A DNA stretch of 64,000 nucleotides, taken from positions 1 through 64,000 of the forward strand of contig JAUCBJ010006656.1 of NCBI GenBank assembly GCA_032718475.1, given 5' to 3'. Source of the DNA: Nemertoderma westbladi. Its lineage: Eukaryota; Xenacoelomorpha; Nemertodermatida; Nemertodermatidae. Made by a program: the position numbers and the translations under genes. Positions 42,700 to 54,130 of this stretch are shown in pieces (positions within the stretch are counted from its first letter, which is position 1; every line of letters begins with the position of its first letter). The notes beneath the pieces are model-generated. The model was not told the origin of the DNA. It worked only from the letters and a program-made list of their open reading frames with translations, and did no database searches.

Positions 42700-42905
42700 A
42701 ACTGACCTACCTACTTGCTACTACTGTTCTGAAACGCCATGGAGGGGAGACCAGCGCCTTCCTCTAGCCCCAGGCCACTGCGCCACCGCGTGCGGGATCC
42801 ACGCACACAGTGGGATGTGCCACGGACGATGGCGAATAATATTCGCGTCCGGACCCATTCCATGACTGTCGCGTAGGGTTTCCCCCAGGATCCATGGAGT
42901 CTGGT
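42700..42905 (-). repeat. Possible tRNA-derived SINE on the minus strand
   Basis: GC-rich island in AT-rich DNA. The minus strand reads GGTGGCGCAGTGGCCTGG, an A-box-like start, and ends in GAACAGTAGTAGC, reminiscent of the (TAG)n tails of the LINEs at 50.6 and 60.9 kb. A 15-bp palindrome GCGAATAATATTCGC lies inside. No clear B-box, so the call is tentative. Confidence 0.35.
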
Positions 42906-43039
42906 GGCTATAGTGGTAGGTCTAGTGGTAACAAGGACAACTGCTCATGATGTACATATTATGTATGAAGCAACTTTTACCATTCCACCAACACCCCTCT
43001 GATTGTATTGTATATAGGCCTTTCTAAATTTTGGACCAG

Positions 43040-44200
43040 CCCATTCTTTACGAGGATTAGTCAAATTTAATGACGCATCTTTTGCAAAAAACGGCGTTGC
43101 AATTAGATTTCAACTTTTCGATGTGGGTGCCACCTCAAAATTAGGTCCCCAGCACAAATTTTTTTGAAATTTTCGAATTTTACAAGGTCAATTAATTGTG
43201 AGGTAGTAATTCTTTATGTTGGGGCTTTTTTTATTGATTCTGATTCGTATGGAGCACTATACTACTCTATATAAGTACGTAAGGGAAGTGGTACGTCATT
43301 TTTGTTGCACTAAAATTAGGGCGTGGCACTTCAAATTTTCAAAATTGCAATATTCGTTAAATACTCCGAAGTTTTGATTTCAACGCATTTTTATGGGTTT
43401 TCTGGCCCGCTTAATCGATTGAAAGTAATATAGAAGACTCAATTCTTAGTGGTACATCATTTTTGGTACACCACAATTAGGGCGTGGTACTTTTTCAAAA
43501 TTTGAAAAAGTGCCACTTCCTAATTTTGGTGCACCAAAAATGCCGAACCACTAAGTCTTCAGGCTTCTATAATACTTTCAATTGATTCAGCGGTCCAGAA
43601 AACCTATAAATGTGCGTTGAAATCTCAACTTTGGTTTATTTTCCGAATCTCGTATTTTTCAATATTTGAAGTGCCACACCCTAATTTTGGTGCTCCAAAA
43701 AGGACGATCCACTAAGTCTTCAGGCTTCGAATGAATAATATTTTCATTCGATTCAGCGGTTCAGAAAACCTATAAAAACGAGTTGAAATCAAAAGATGGG
43801 GGTATCTTCTGAATATCGTATTTTTCAAAATTTGAAGTGCCACTTCTTAGGTGCACGAAAAATAGCATCCAGTTCAATTTTCGGAAATGGAATATAATCA
43901 CATTCGATTCAGCGTATAGTGAAAAACCTACTAATGCTAGCCAACAATGCCAATGCCACACTATCAGTTTTTAGAATATCAAAAAAAATGTATATTTTGT
44001 CCTGGGACTACTTCTATTTTTCATGAAAATTATTATACCCACGTTATGAAATTTTCATTTTTTTGGATTTGAAAATGTTCTTCGATAACTTTTTCACCTA
44101 CAGTCCAAATTTCGTAGGATTTTATTGGATGATTACAAAAATACAGCGGGGGGGCCGAATCGACCCCCCGCAAGTGGTGCTAATGGTCTAAACACCCCAG
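43040..44200. repeat. 190-bp repeat units arranged as a long hairpin
   Basis: Centred on base 43500, the left arm (about 43250-43499) and right arm (43501-43735) are inverted copies at roughly 80 percent identity; the middle is CTTTTTCAAAATTTGAAAAAG with no loop. Each arm carries AACCTATAAA..., GTGCCAC...CCTAATTTTGG and CCACTAAGTCTTC blocks. A further unit continues in direct orientation to about 43860. A transcript would fold into a stem of more than 200 bp. Confidence 0.8.
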
Positions 44201-45899
44201 TGGTAATAGGGTTAACACACGTAACACATGACGTATCGATGAATCAATTTCCAGTTTAGGTTGAATCACCTTAATTTAGGGTTCATTATAAAGGCATTCC
44301 GAATTCTCGTTGAACTGATGTTGGAGCTGCAGTATGAAGCTGGTTTTTTACGTTTCAATGGAACCGCGATGGTATGGAGTGGAGAAAATGCTTTGGGACG
44401 AAATTCATAGATCTTTGAAATTATTTTCCATTTTCACACTGAGTGCTTTGCATTCTTATTAATACAGTATATTCGCGATGCAAATTGGCAATACAAATTT
44501 TTCGCGTGCCAATACCACTATTATCTTTAAAAAGATCTCCACTCCAACTGTATTGACCATTGCTGAAGCCATAAATTAACTTTATAGTTCAACCAAAATG
44601 ATCCAACTAGAATAGGGTTCATCGTATAGTTCTTTGTAATTGCGCAGCTACTGTATAAGTGAAATACAGTATGATACTGAAATAATAGTGAGCTTAATAA
44701 ATATTAAATATAATATTAAAATATTGTTTATGACGGTTGTATTCCATATATTATTTGTTATCAGTCTCTCCAGTCTAATTATCTAGCCATCCTCGTAGAT
44801 AATTTGATCATTCCAGATCAAAATAAAGGGTAAACACAAACGTCTTCTCCTATTCCCCTCCTGGCGGGAATGAATTGGAGACAGCCGACCAAGAGATTTG
44901 TCGACGCCAGCACTGGATATCCGGGTTCTCAATTAGGCCTACTTGTTATTTTGTATTTGTTGGGTGAAACATATCAATTTATTAAAACATGTAAGGCATT
45001 TTGGAATTATTCATTAGTCCTACTTGTAGTTTGTTGGTAGTGATAGTGATAAATAAAAATATGTTACAGGGTGTTAATAAAATCAATGACAGACGACAAG
45101 ATAGAGGTCCTGAATGTCATGGAATTAGCTGTTTCCATATTTAACATTGTTAAATTTATCCAGCATTATTAATATGGTAAACCAATATTGTAATGCAATG
45201 ACTTTTATATGCTTCTGTGCTTTAGGGAATGTGACACATGTAATCTTTATTTGACAACTGACTCATTGGCCAATTGACACAATGTGAATTTGACAGATAA
45301 CCTCAGCGCGGACCTGCCTCCAGTAAATAGCAAATGAATTTGGCTTTCAATATATTATTGGAGGCAAATTATTATTGTCAGACAAAATATAATCTCCTTT
45401 TATCTTTAATATTTGACTGGCATTCCTGCAAGTCCTATTCCTGTAAATCCCTCCGCCACCCCTGTCTTAGTATAGTAGACAACGGAATTTCCCAGGGGGG
45501 AGTGTTTTAGTAAAGATAGGCAAAAACATGTATTGAAACTACATGATATCTTTTCGAAAGGTGCACTCTGAATAATTACTTTTAAAATACATATTAACAC
45601 TCCGTATTTTGCATTAATTTTAAATTCATTGATAATAAAATATAGATCACAGTAGATGACCATAATTAACCTACCACATACACATTTAATACATTTTGGT
45701 CTTTGCAATTTTAAAATGCTACTCAATTTGTTTCCTATTTAGGAAACTTTTCCGGTTTAACAGTCAGGTTTAATCTCGGAGTGACAATAATCTAGGGAAG
45801 ATAAGATTAAATTCTTCCAAACAAATCTAAAGTAAACTTAGTGAAAAGTCACATTTCTGTATAAGTGGTGACATTCCCGCTGGAGTGAGGTCCCATTCC
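44201..45899. other. Noncoding stretch
   Basis: No gene or recognised mobile element. AT-rich, with lower density of the ACCGGT/AGGCCT palindromes than the repeat-rich zones. It may be unique intergenic DNA upstream of the channel gene. Confidence 0.4.
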
Positions 45900-45958
45900 A
45901 TGCAATTTTTGGCAGGATGGGGGGGGGGGGGGGGGGCCCATCCTGCCAAAAATTGCAT
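45900..45958. repeat. Perfect 22-bp inverted repeat around a poly-G run
   Basis: Left arm 45900-45921 (ATGCAATTTTTGGCAGGATG plus GG) and right arm 45937-45958 are exact reverse complements. The loop is G only; with the arm it makes an 18-G run (45919-45936). Confidence 0.95.
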
Positions 45959-47405
45959 AACTCAGAATCGTTGCCCTATGGCACTACTGTGGTGAGATTG
46001 CAGGTGATTCCAACATACATCATCATCGTCCATGTCCATGCCTTACCCTGTATCACACTCGGACCTTTGTTATCTTGAATCCATGCTGGGGCAAGAGGGG
46101 CGCAAACAAACCTTTGCGAACTATCTTCACTTTGGTGGCATCATTGTCAATGTCAATACTGGGCATCATGGTTACAGTTTATTTTAGGTCGAATAAGGCT
46201 GTTGATCGCATGGGAATGTGGATGTCCACTTGCGGCATGCATTAATTTGCCAGTACTCTTGCTATGGATAGTGAAGTCTCAAAGTGAGGGGAAGGTGAAA
46301 TCCATGTCGAAGCCAATCCTCTCTATATTGTGTATATAAATGGTTTAGTGTTTGATATCATCGTTCCAACCAAATTCGGAATGGCTGTCTGGCTCAGCGA
46401 GCAAAGTGGTAATTTCAAATTATTGTTTCAATATCAAAAATTTGAATTGGTTTGGTTTTTCTATTTTTTTCCTCCTTTCTCCGTTATTTTAATATAATTA
46501 TTATTAATATTAAAATAATAATTTCAATATTTTTGGGGACCCGCCCCAAATCTACGTGGGGCTTGGTACTGCAGTCCAAAACTGCCGTCATTAATACGGC
46601 CCTGAATCAGTTCTTTCTTCCGGAATCGACCTCACTTTGACATATTCACTCTAAACTCCCATCCTGATATTTTGGTTTGGATTGATGATAATATCAGAAA
46701 GGAAAATGACAATTGGCTATACATTCACCGCCAATTAACTGCCATCGCATCGCAATATGTGGGAGTTGTCTTTCTGCCTAAAATATCTCAAGTGTGTATG
46801 TAGAGCTTCAAGATGTGTTACCGAATGCATGCACAGTTGAATACAAAACTAATAATCAGGAAATTAATTGGAAGTTTCTTCTGAGGATTTTCTAGACCTT
46901 GGCTAAGCAACTATATTTCATTTATTTCGTATTTGATGTTTTAAAATGAATGGGAACTGTCTGGCTGTCTCGTTTCTAACAATCAATTTATACAATAATG
47001 TTGATATTATCATGTATATAATATATATATATAATGTATGTATTAGGTTTTATGATTATCTATTATTTACTAATTCAGTTTTATACATATCCAAACAGCT
47101 TGACTTTTTAACACCATATTAATGTTTATTGAATAGTTTGGGTAGGGGATTTTTGGATTCATTTATAGTAATACTCTCATTATTTTATAAATACAATACT
47201 TGATATTTTTGTTATGAATTTACGTTCAACACTCACATTATATTTGTATAATAATGTACTAATATTATTGTTCATATAACTTTTAAAAAAGTAAACTTGG
47301 AGAAGGAACTTAAATTTAATGGTTAAAGATCATACGCATATTCCTATGATTTAGTTACTTTTCACACAATTTCATCAGGAGACAGAGAAGTTATAATACT
47401 TCACA
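45959..47405. other. Noncoding region upstream of the channel gene
   Basis: No ORF with recognisable features. AT-rich in its last 500 bases. A stretch TTTTCACACAATTTCATCAG at 47358-47377 resembles a 3' splice site, so a 5' untranslated exon further upstream is possible. An in-frame TAA at 47394-47396 shows that coding does not extend upstream in this frame. Confidence 0.4.
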
Positions 47406-48734
47406 ATGAGAGCAATATCAATTATAATTGTAATGGGTATATTTGAGAGAGTCTATAACAACAGCCATCAAGTTAATAGAACTATAATGAAAGCAAGTAC
47501 TGAACTAAATAATAAACTGTTTACTGATTATTTTTCTCATACACGACCAATTAACAACCAGAGTAATGTTATAAATGTCGGAGTTTTATTTCAGCTTACG
47601 CATCTTCTTGACATTGACATGATCCACTCTACACTGACATTTTCTGCCTGTGTCACTATTTTCTGGAAGGATGAAATGCTTCAATGGGACCCTGATGAGT
47701 ACCTTGGTATTACCGAGATTATTGTTGATCCAAACAAGGTATGGACTCCTCACATTGTATTGGAAGGCATGTTAGATGTTTGGATAGGTGATGAAGTAAA
47801 CTATGTTGCCATAGAGTCTACCGGTGAGATGAGATGGTATCAGAGTTGGAAAATGCATTCAATTCAGAATTTGGTGGCAACCTATTTCCCATATGATATT
47901 CAACCTCTCATGTTCAACATTTCTTCATGGACCTACAATGATAGTTTTGTCAATCTGACTTGGAGTGAAACTCTTATGCTTCCAATAATGATGTCTGTTG
48001 ACTTATCATCAAATGAATGGCTTTGGGATCACAGTATAATAACTTCTCAGCTACATGAACGCCTCACAAAGCCTGGAAAAGGACCAGATCTGTACACAAC
48101 CCTTGTTTATGCTATAACTTTACACAGAGCCCCACAATTCCACTTCCAGACCACAATATTTCCGTCCATCATTATAAGTTGCATCATCCCCTTCATATAT
48201 GTCATACCACATGAACAAGGTGATCGCATCAGTCTTGTTTCGGCAGTTTTCTTTGCCCAACTTCTCAATATGGTTGTAGTGCAGGATTACCTCCCGCCTT
48301 CAGGAAAGACACTACCTATTCTTTGTCAATTGTATTACTTTAATGTTTTGTTTACTCTAATCTGTGTCATTTTGTGTGTGATTATATCAAAAGCACGTTC
48401 TTTTGTTGACAAAGTGGTATTAAAGAGTGACAGTTCATCTACTGTTGTAATTGAAAATGTGGTACATGAATCAAATGGTTTTGTATGTCCCCCTCAGAAC
48501 AATATTAGATGGTATAAGCGCCAAAACGTTTGGCAAAAGGTTCTTAATTTTACTGACGTCTGCCTGTTCATGACGATGGCCATCGTTGCAACCACCGTCA
48601 ACCTTTACATTGCGCAAAAATACTACAGTGGGAAAACTAGTGAGCAGATTGTGAACGACTTAATGGCGGCTTATGGCGGAGGACATGTGGTTCTGGAGGC
48701 ATCACTATATTCATCCAGAGAAACTGTTGATTGA
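47406..48734 (+). CDS. Pentameric ligand-gated ion channel subunit, intronless, Cys-loop cysteines absent
   Basis: 442 codons cover the whole fold. Residues 3-13 may be a short signal peptide. The extracellular domain (about 30-248) keeps LQWDPDEYLGI, VWTP, YFPYDIQPL and SSWTY. The M1-M2 junction is followed by a pore helix starting GDRISLVSAVFFAQ (272-285). M3 is at about 302-328 and M4 at about 384-404, with a short loop of about 55 residues between them. Nicotinic receptors are the closest pattern. The two Cys-loop cysteines are Gln154 and Leu168; only Cys82 remains outside the membrane. Loop B Trp175 is kept, but the loop D Trp is Cys82, the loop A Tyr is Glu120, and loop C has no vicinal cysteines. 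An acetylcholine site is therefore unlikely. The lack of introns suggests a retrocopy or a member of an intronless family. No stop or frameshift is present. Confidence 0.9.
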   Translation: MRAISIIIVMGIFERVYNNSHQVNRTIMKASTELNNKLFTDYFSHTRPINNQSNVINVGVLFQLTHLLDIDMIHSTLTFSACVTIFWKDEMLQWDPDEYLGITEIIVDPNKVWTPHIVLEGMLDVWIGDEVNYVAIESTGEMRWYQSWKMHSIQNLVATYFPYDIQPLMFNISSWTYNDSFVNLTWSETLMLPIMMSVDLSSNEWLWDHSIITSQLHERLTKPGKGPDLYTTLVYAITLHRAPQFHFQTTIFPSIIISCIIPFIYVIPHEQGDRISLVSAVFFAQLLNMVVVQDYLPPSGKTLPILCQLYYFNVLFTLICVILCVIISKARSFVDKVVLKSDSSSTVVIENVVHESNGFVCPPQNNIRWYKRQNVWQKVLNFTDVCLFMTMAIVATTVNLYIAQKYYSGKTSEQIVNDLMAAYGGGHVVLEASLYSSRETVD

Positions 48735-49963
48735 CATAATTTATTATAAGTGAAGATATTACACTGCATATTAATCATAAATACAACATTGCAATATTCT
48801 ACTGTTATGGAGTGTGCAACAAAGTAAGCGAGTCTGGCATCTGTTTCAACCATTATTGTCTGTTTGTCTGTCGAAGGCAGTGGTGGTACGGCTACACTGT
48901 CACTACTCAACAAGTCGTGATATGGCTAATTTTCGCGTTACGACTAATCTATTGTTTTGGTTCTTGGTTTTACATATGGAATCATTATTGGTATTATTAT
49001 ATGGTGTTTATATACAGATGAGGTCCGAAAAATGTAGTAATGTATTACAGCACGGGAGTATCCGGGGGGGGGGGGGGGGGGGGGTACCATCTTTCCTATG
49101 TTCTTCGACAACCTCACATTCAATATATTGTATATATTCCATCAGCAATATGTGAATTTGTTATAAATAATTTATTATTTACCTGTTAGAAGATGTAGTT
49201 TTCCTCATTAATGGTTGGGTTATTAGCAGAAGCATAAGTACAGCGAAGATTTTACGATGAGATGAGATGTTGCGGTCATCCTCCTTAAGTCCTGATTTGC
49301 CCAAAGAGAGAACATTTAGCGTTTCACCAAAATTGTTCATAGTTATCCAGTAAGTATATATTGTTGGATTTTAATAATTAAAGTCTTCAATTGCTCTGCA
49401 TGGGGGCGTAAATTAAAAAAATATATATATTGTAGGACCAGTAAAAATATAAAGTGTGGGAATGCGTGGCAAGGAGAATTGCGAAGTAATTATATATAAT
49501 ACAGTTGGGGAATGACAAAATGAAAGTAAATTCAAATCTGAATGGAATCCGTACCTGTGCTTGAGACAGTAACTAAGGATGTGCTGGTACCTCATAGAAT
49601 ACAATATATTGAATGTCAGGTTGTTGAAGAACATAGGGAAGATGGTAAATGCACCCCCCCCCATACTGGATACTCCCATGCTGTAAAACATTATTACATT
49701 ACAATTTTAGGACGTCGTCTGTACGTAAACACCATAGAATAAAATTGATAATGATTCCCTATGTATAACCAAGACAATAAATTAGCCGTAACGCGACAAT
49801 AATATATAAATAATTAATAATAACGCAACCCACGGCTAGACATGCTGACAAGGTCGGCGGAAGGTAATCAACCAACGGCGACCTACTGCGAAGACGCTTG
49901 TAGGAGTTGCAACCACAAGCGGTTTACTCTCGCATCTAAAAGATATGAGTATGAGAACAGTCA
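48735..49963. repeat. Intergenic region with inverted repeat arms of about 100 bp
   Basis: Sequence 49036-49137 (TTACAGCACGGGAGTATCC, a 21-G run, then CCTATGTTCTTCGACAACCT...AATATATTGTAT) is the inverse of 49590-49697, where the G run is only nine C on this strand. The 450 bp between the arms show no gene. The region may be a foldback element next to the 3' end of the channel gene. Short frames here are accidental. Confidence 0.65.
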
Positions 49964-50600
49964 ATGGATGAAAACCAGTCCACCGATTCAATATACCAGA
50001 ATATAATAATAGCCCACAAGGAATCAGCTAAGAGGCATATCCCCCAGAAACCCAAACGAAAACAGTATGTCCCATGGCAAAACTCTGAGGTTACTTGTAA
50101 GAGAGAAGATCTTAAGATAGCCTACAAAGTAAAAACTGAACAACTGACAACCGAAAACATTAACAAGGTTGAGAAAGCTAAGGACAATCTTAAATTGGCC
50201 TACAACATCAGCCAGGAAAAGTACATACGGGATAAAATTGAAGCAATTACAACTGCTCACATACAGCAACAATCAAGACTTACCTGGCAAACTGTGAATG
50301 AGGTATCTGGTCGGAAAAGTTGTGCAAAGGGGCGCCTCAAAGCTGATAGTCCCGAAGAACGTGTGGGGAAGTGGAAAAATCACTTCAGCAACTTGCTTGG
50401 GCAGCCACCAAACATCGAGGTCAGCCCTACAAGGAAAATATATGACAAGACACTACCTATAGAGACAGGGGACTTCACACATGCAGAACTCCAAAGAAGC
50501 ATTAAAAGCATGTCCAATAATAAAGCGAGTGGATTAGATGAAATCACAGCGGAGGTATGGAAAACGGGAGTGCTAAACAGACCATTATTGAATGTTTGCA
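49964..50600 (+). pseudogene. Non-LTR retrotransposon, endonuclease-RT linker and RT start (left part)
   Basis: Encodes the linker typical of the invertebrate LINE whose endonuclease fragments occur at 26.4 and 37 kb: RKQYVPWQNSEVTCKRED, TWQTVNEVSGRKSCAKGR, ERVGKWKNHFSNLLGQPP, NNKASGLDEITAEVWKTG. The element is 5'-truncated here. Reading is broken at 50600 by the insertion of another LINE, and continues at 51405. Confidence 0.85.
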
Positions 50601-51392
50601 CTACTACTACTACTACTAGGATCGGCATGCTGCATTGCAGCTGCATTTTTAAGAATGCTGTGCCGGCTTGTCAACAAAATTGCACCGCCACAACTCCCTA
50701 TCACCCATGACATTTGCTAGATCATCCGCATCTTTAAGGCCAGTGTCCTTTAAGATGCGTCTCAAGAAAGTCATGGGCTGTCCACCATGCTTATTCACTC
50801 CATGAGGCTGCCAAAGTACAAGATTATGCACTGGCTGGTCCTCACGGCGAAAGCAATGTCCTGCAAAGCGGAGGCGATTTTGTTCTAGTGTCAAGCTTGG
50901 GGGAACCAATGAGACACCTCCAATGTTATATAGTGTCTGGTTGGAGATGTGTGCATTGTACTTGACACAATGTACCCGGCGTAGCATTCTTGTGAATGTG
51001 CCATCCAGAGATTTGGTGTCCTCAGCAGTTAGAGCCCAGCATGGACTCCCGTAGAGGAGTACTGGAGCTACTGCTGCTCTAAATAATCGGACCTTAAGTT
51101 TCCGATTAATTCTAGGTGACTTCCAAATCCTGGAAAGCCTATTCAAGGCTGCCCATGCCTTTCCCTTACGTATTTGAAGGTCCTCACCTGACTTCCGGAT
51201 CCATGATCCCAGGTAACAGAAGTCGTCCACATGCTCAAGCATACCATCCTTTGAGCTTATGCTCATCCGATCAGAGACTTGCTGAGGACTTTCAAAGTTA
51301 ACTGTCAGAATTTTGGTCTTTCTGGAGTTAATAAAAAGACCAACACTAGAAGCAGCATGTTCTAATGAGCTGAGGAGCCTGAGCTGATGAGC
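50601..51392 (-). mobile_element. 5'-truncated LINE insertion 1, with 12-bp target duplication
   Basis: The 12-bp duplication TGAATGTTTGCA flanks it (50589-50600 and 51393-51404). On the minus strand it carries the end of RT (VDDFCYLGSWIRKSGEDLQI, LFRAAVAPVLLYGSPCWALT) and the C-terminal region (RRILKDTGLKDADDLANVMG), then a short 3' untranslated region and a (TAG)n tail. At its 5' end 13 bases (TGAGCTGATGAGC) resemble the adjoining sequence and may be filler. The coding part is open, and nearly identical to insertion 2. Confidence 0.9.
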
Positions 51393-51404
51393 TGAATGTT
51401 TGCA

Positions 51405-52508
51405 ACCGCATGTTAAAAGGGGAAAAGCCTCCACCAATTTGGACTAAAGGTCAAAACTAAAGCCTCTCCTCAAGAAAGGAGACCTCGGTATACCAACAAA
51501 CTATCAAGGGATCTGTCTGCTTGTGGTAGCTGCTAAAATATACAATAAAATGATTCTATATAGGATTAGGCCTCACATAGAGAAACTACTGTGTAAGAGC
51601 CAAAACGGATTTCGACCAAGTAGATCAACAATTGCTCAGATACTTGCACTATGGAGACTGATTGAAGGAATTAAGTCAAAGAATCTCACTGCAGTCATGA
51701 CTTTTGTGGACTTCAAGAAGGCATTCGACTCCATCCTTAGAGGTAAAATGCTTGAAATCCTAAGAGCTTATGGAATACCAGAAGTAATCGTTGCTGGTAT
51801 TGGATTGTTATATTGTGACACAGAAGCACAGGTACTCTCACCAGATTCTGAAACTGAGTGTTTCTCAAACCTGGTTGGCGGACTGCAAGGTGACACATTA
51901 GCACCATTACTATTTGTAATTGTACTGAATTACGCAATGAGGATGGCCACAAAGGGTGAAGATCTGGGATTCATACTTCAAGAACGCAGAAGTAGTAGAT
52001 ATCCGGCAACTACAGTCACAGACACCTACTTCACAGATGACATCACCCTGCTCTCTAATACGCTAGCAGATGCAAAGCTTCTACTAAATAAAGTGGAGAG
52101 GGCTGCTAAGGAGGTTGGATTGCATATAAATGCTTCCAAGACCGAATTCATGACTTTTAATGTTGAAGGAAACTTGACAACCATTGATAATAATCAACTA
52201 AGGAAGGTTGACGACTTCCAGTACCTAGGATCATGGATAGAGAGTAGCAAAAAAGACATAGAAGTTAGGAAAGCAAAGGCTTGGGTAGCTCTATCAAAAA
52301 TGGATACCATCTGGAAATCAAATCTCTCCAGGCACCTGAAGACTGATTTCTTTCGAGCCACAGTGGAAAGTGTATTTTTATACAGGGGTGAGACCTGGAC
52401 ACTGACTAAATCACTTGAACAACGAATTGATGGTTACTACACAAGACTACTAAGGGCAGCCCTAAACATCCGCTGGAGACAACACATGACAAATGCCGAG
52501 CTTTATAC
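51405..52508 (+). pseudogene. Non-LTR retrotransposon RT (right part of the host LINE)
   Basis: After a short damaged stretch, RT continues with VAAKIYNKMILYRIRPHIEK, CKSQNGFRPSRSTIAQIL, VDFKKAFDSI, GLQGDTLAPLLF and a catalytic box read as YFTDDITLL, where the usual Ala is replaced by Thr. It proceeds to VDDFQYLGSWIESSKKDIEV and LLRAALNIRWRQHMTNAELY. There the second insertion begins. The remainder of its C-terminus was not found. Confidence 0.85.
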
Positions 52509-54106
52509 TACTTCTAGGATCGGCATGCTGCATTGCAGCTGCATTTTTAAGAATGCTGTGCCGGCTTGTCAACAAAATTGCACCGCCACAACTCCCTATC
52601 ACCCATGACATTTGCTAGATCATCCGCATCTTCAAGGCCAGTGTCCTTTAAGATGCGTCTCAAGAAAGTCATGGGCTGTCCACCATGCTTATTCACTCCA
52701 TGAGGCTGCCAAAGTACAAGATTATGCACTGGCTGGTCCTCACGGCGAAAGCAATGTCCTGCAAAGCAGAGGCGATTTTGTTCTAGTGTCAAGCTTGGGG
52801 GAACCAATGAGACACCTCCAATGTTATATAATGTCTGGTTGGAGATGTGTGCATTGTACTTGACACAATGAACCCGGCGTAGCATTCTTGTGAATGTGCC
52901 ATCCAGAGATTTGGTGTCCTCAGCAGTTAGAGCCCAGCATGGACTCCCGTAGAGGAGTACTGGAACTACTGCTGCTCTAAATAATCGGACCTTAAGTTTC
53001 CGATTAATTCTCGGTGACTTCCAAATCCTGGAAAGCCTATTCAAGGCTGCCCATGCCTTTCCCTTACGTATTCGAAGGTCCTCACCTGACTTCCGGATCC
53101 ATGATCCCAGGTAACAGAAGTCGTCCACATGCTCAAGCATACCATCCTTTGAGGTTATGCTCATCCGATCAGAGACTTGCTGAGGACTTTCAAAGTTAAC
53201 TGTCAAAATTTTGGTCTTTCTGGAGTTAGTAAAAAGACCAACACTAGAAGCAGCATGTTCTAATGAGCTGAGGAGCCGTTGGGCTCGCTCTAATGATTCT
53301 GAGAGTACTCCTAAGTCATCAGCAAAGTCTAGATCAGTTAGGTACTTGGCAAGATTTCCTCGACTTCTGGAGCCAGTAGGTGGAGTTATCATCACCCCAT
53401 CATCATTATGATGATCTAAGGACATGCATAGAACATAGTCAACCACAATAATGAACAAGAATGGTGCAAGTGTGTCTCCTTGGAGGATGCCCCATAACAC
53501 TTCAAATGGTTCTGTTTCACCGTCAACAGTAGACACAAATGTTGTCGAACCATCGTATACTGATCTGATTACTGCAATAATTTCATCAGCCATCCCATAT
53601 AATGAAAGTATGGTGAACATACGTGAGCGAAAGACTTGAAAAGGCCTTGAAGAAGTCAACAAAGATAACAGCCAGATACCTATCTTTCTTTTTTGATAAC
53701 TCTTCAATTATCCTTCTAAAAGCCAAAATGGGCTCCAAGGTCCCACGACCTTTTTGGAACCCATTCTGATTTCCACCGAGCAGTCTCTGAATGGGATCTC
53801 TGATGCGATTTAATAGAATTCTATTGTAAAGCTTTGCAGCAATCGAGATCAATGAGATTCCCCGAAAAGAACCATAGAGTGATAGATGCCCTTCTTGGGA
53901 ACTGGCACCAACATATTTGTTTTCATTTCTTGTGGGACTCTTGTTGTTCGGTACATGTCTACTATGATAGGATAAATGAGCTCCAAACATTCAGGTGTTT
54001 TAAAGACCTCAGGGGGGACACCATCTACTCCACTGGCACGATTGGTCTTAATGCTCTTTGCAGCAGCTAGCAGCAGAAAGAATAACTTGAATATAACTGA
54101 CACTGA
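52509..54106 (-). mobile_element. 5'-truncated LINE insertion 2
   Basis: Same family as insertion 1, but longer. RT begins near 54060 (minus strand) with KTNRASGVDGVPPEVFKTPE, continues RDPIQRLLGGNQNGFQKGRG and VIFVDFFKAFSSL, and shifts frame near 53600-53700. The uninterrupted frame 53707-52547 then carries GILQGDTLAPFLFIIVVDYV, the intact FADDLGVLSE and the C-terminal region. The 3' end has a degenerate (TAG)n. A short (AATC)n microsatellite adjoins its 5' end at 54107-54130. No target duplication could be identified. Confidence 0.88.
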
Positions 54107-54130
54107 CAATCAATCAATCAATCAATCAAT

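Noticed and set aside
49964-52608. Host gene with a reverse-transcriptase-like domain
   Set aside because: Frameshifts, nested insertions and the linker motifs identify a decayed LINE.
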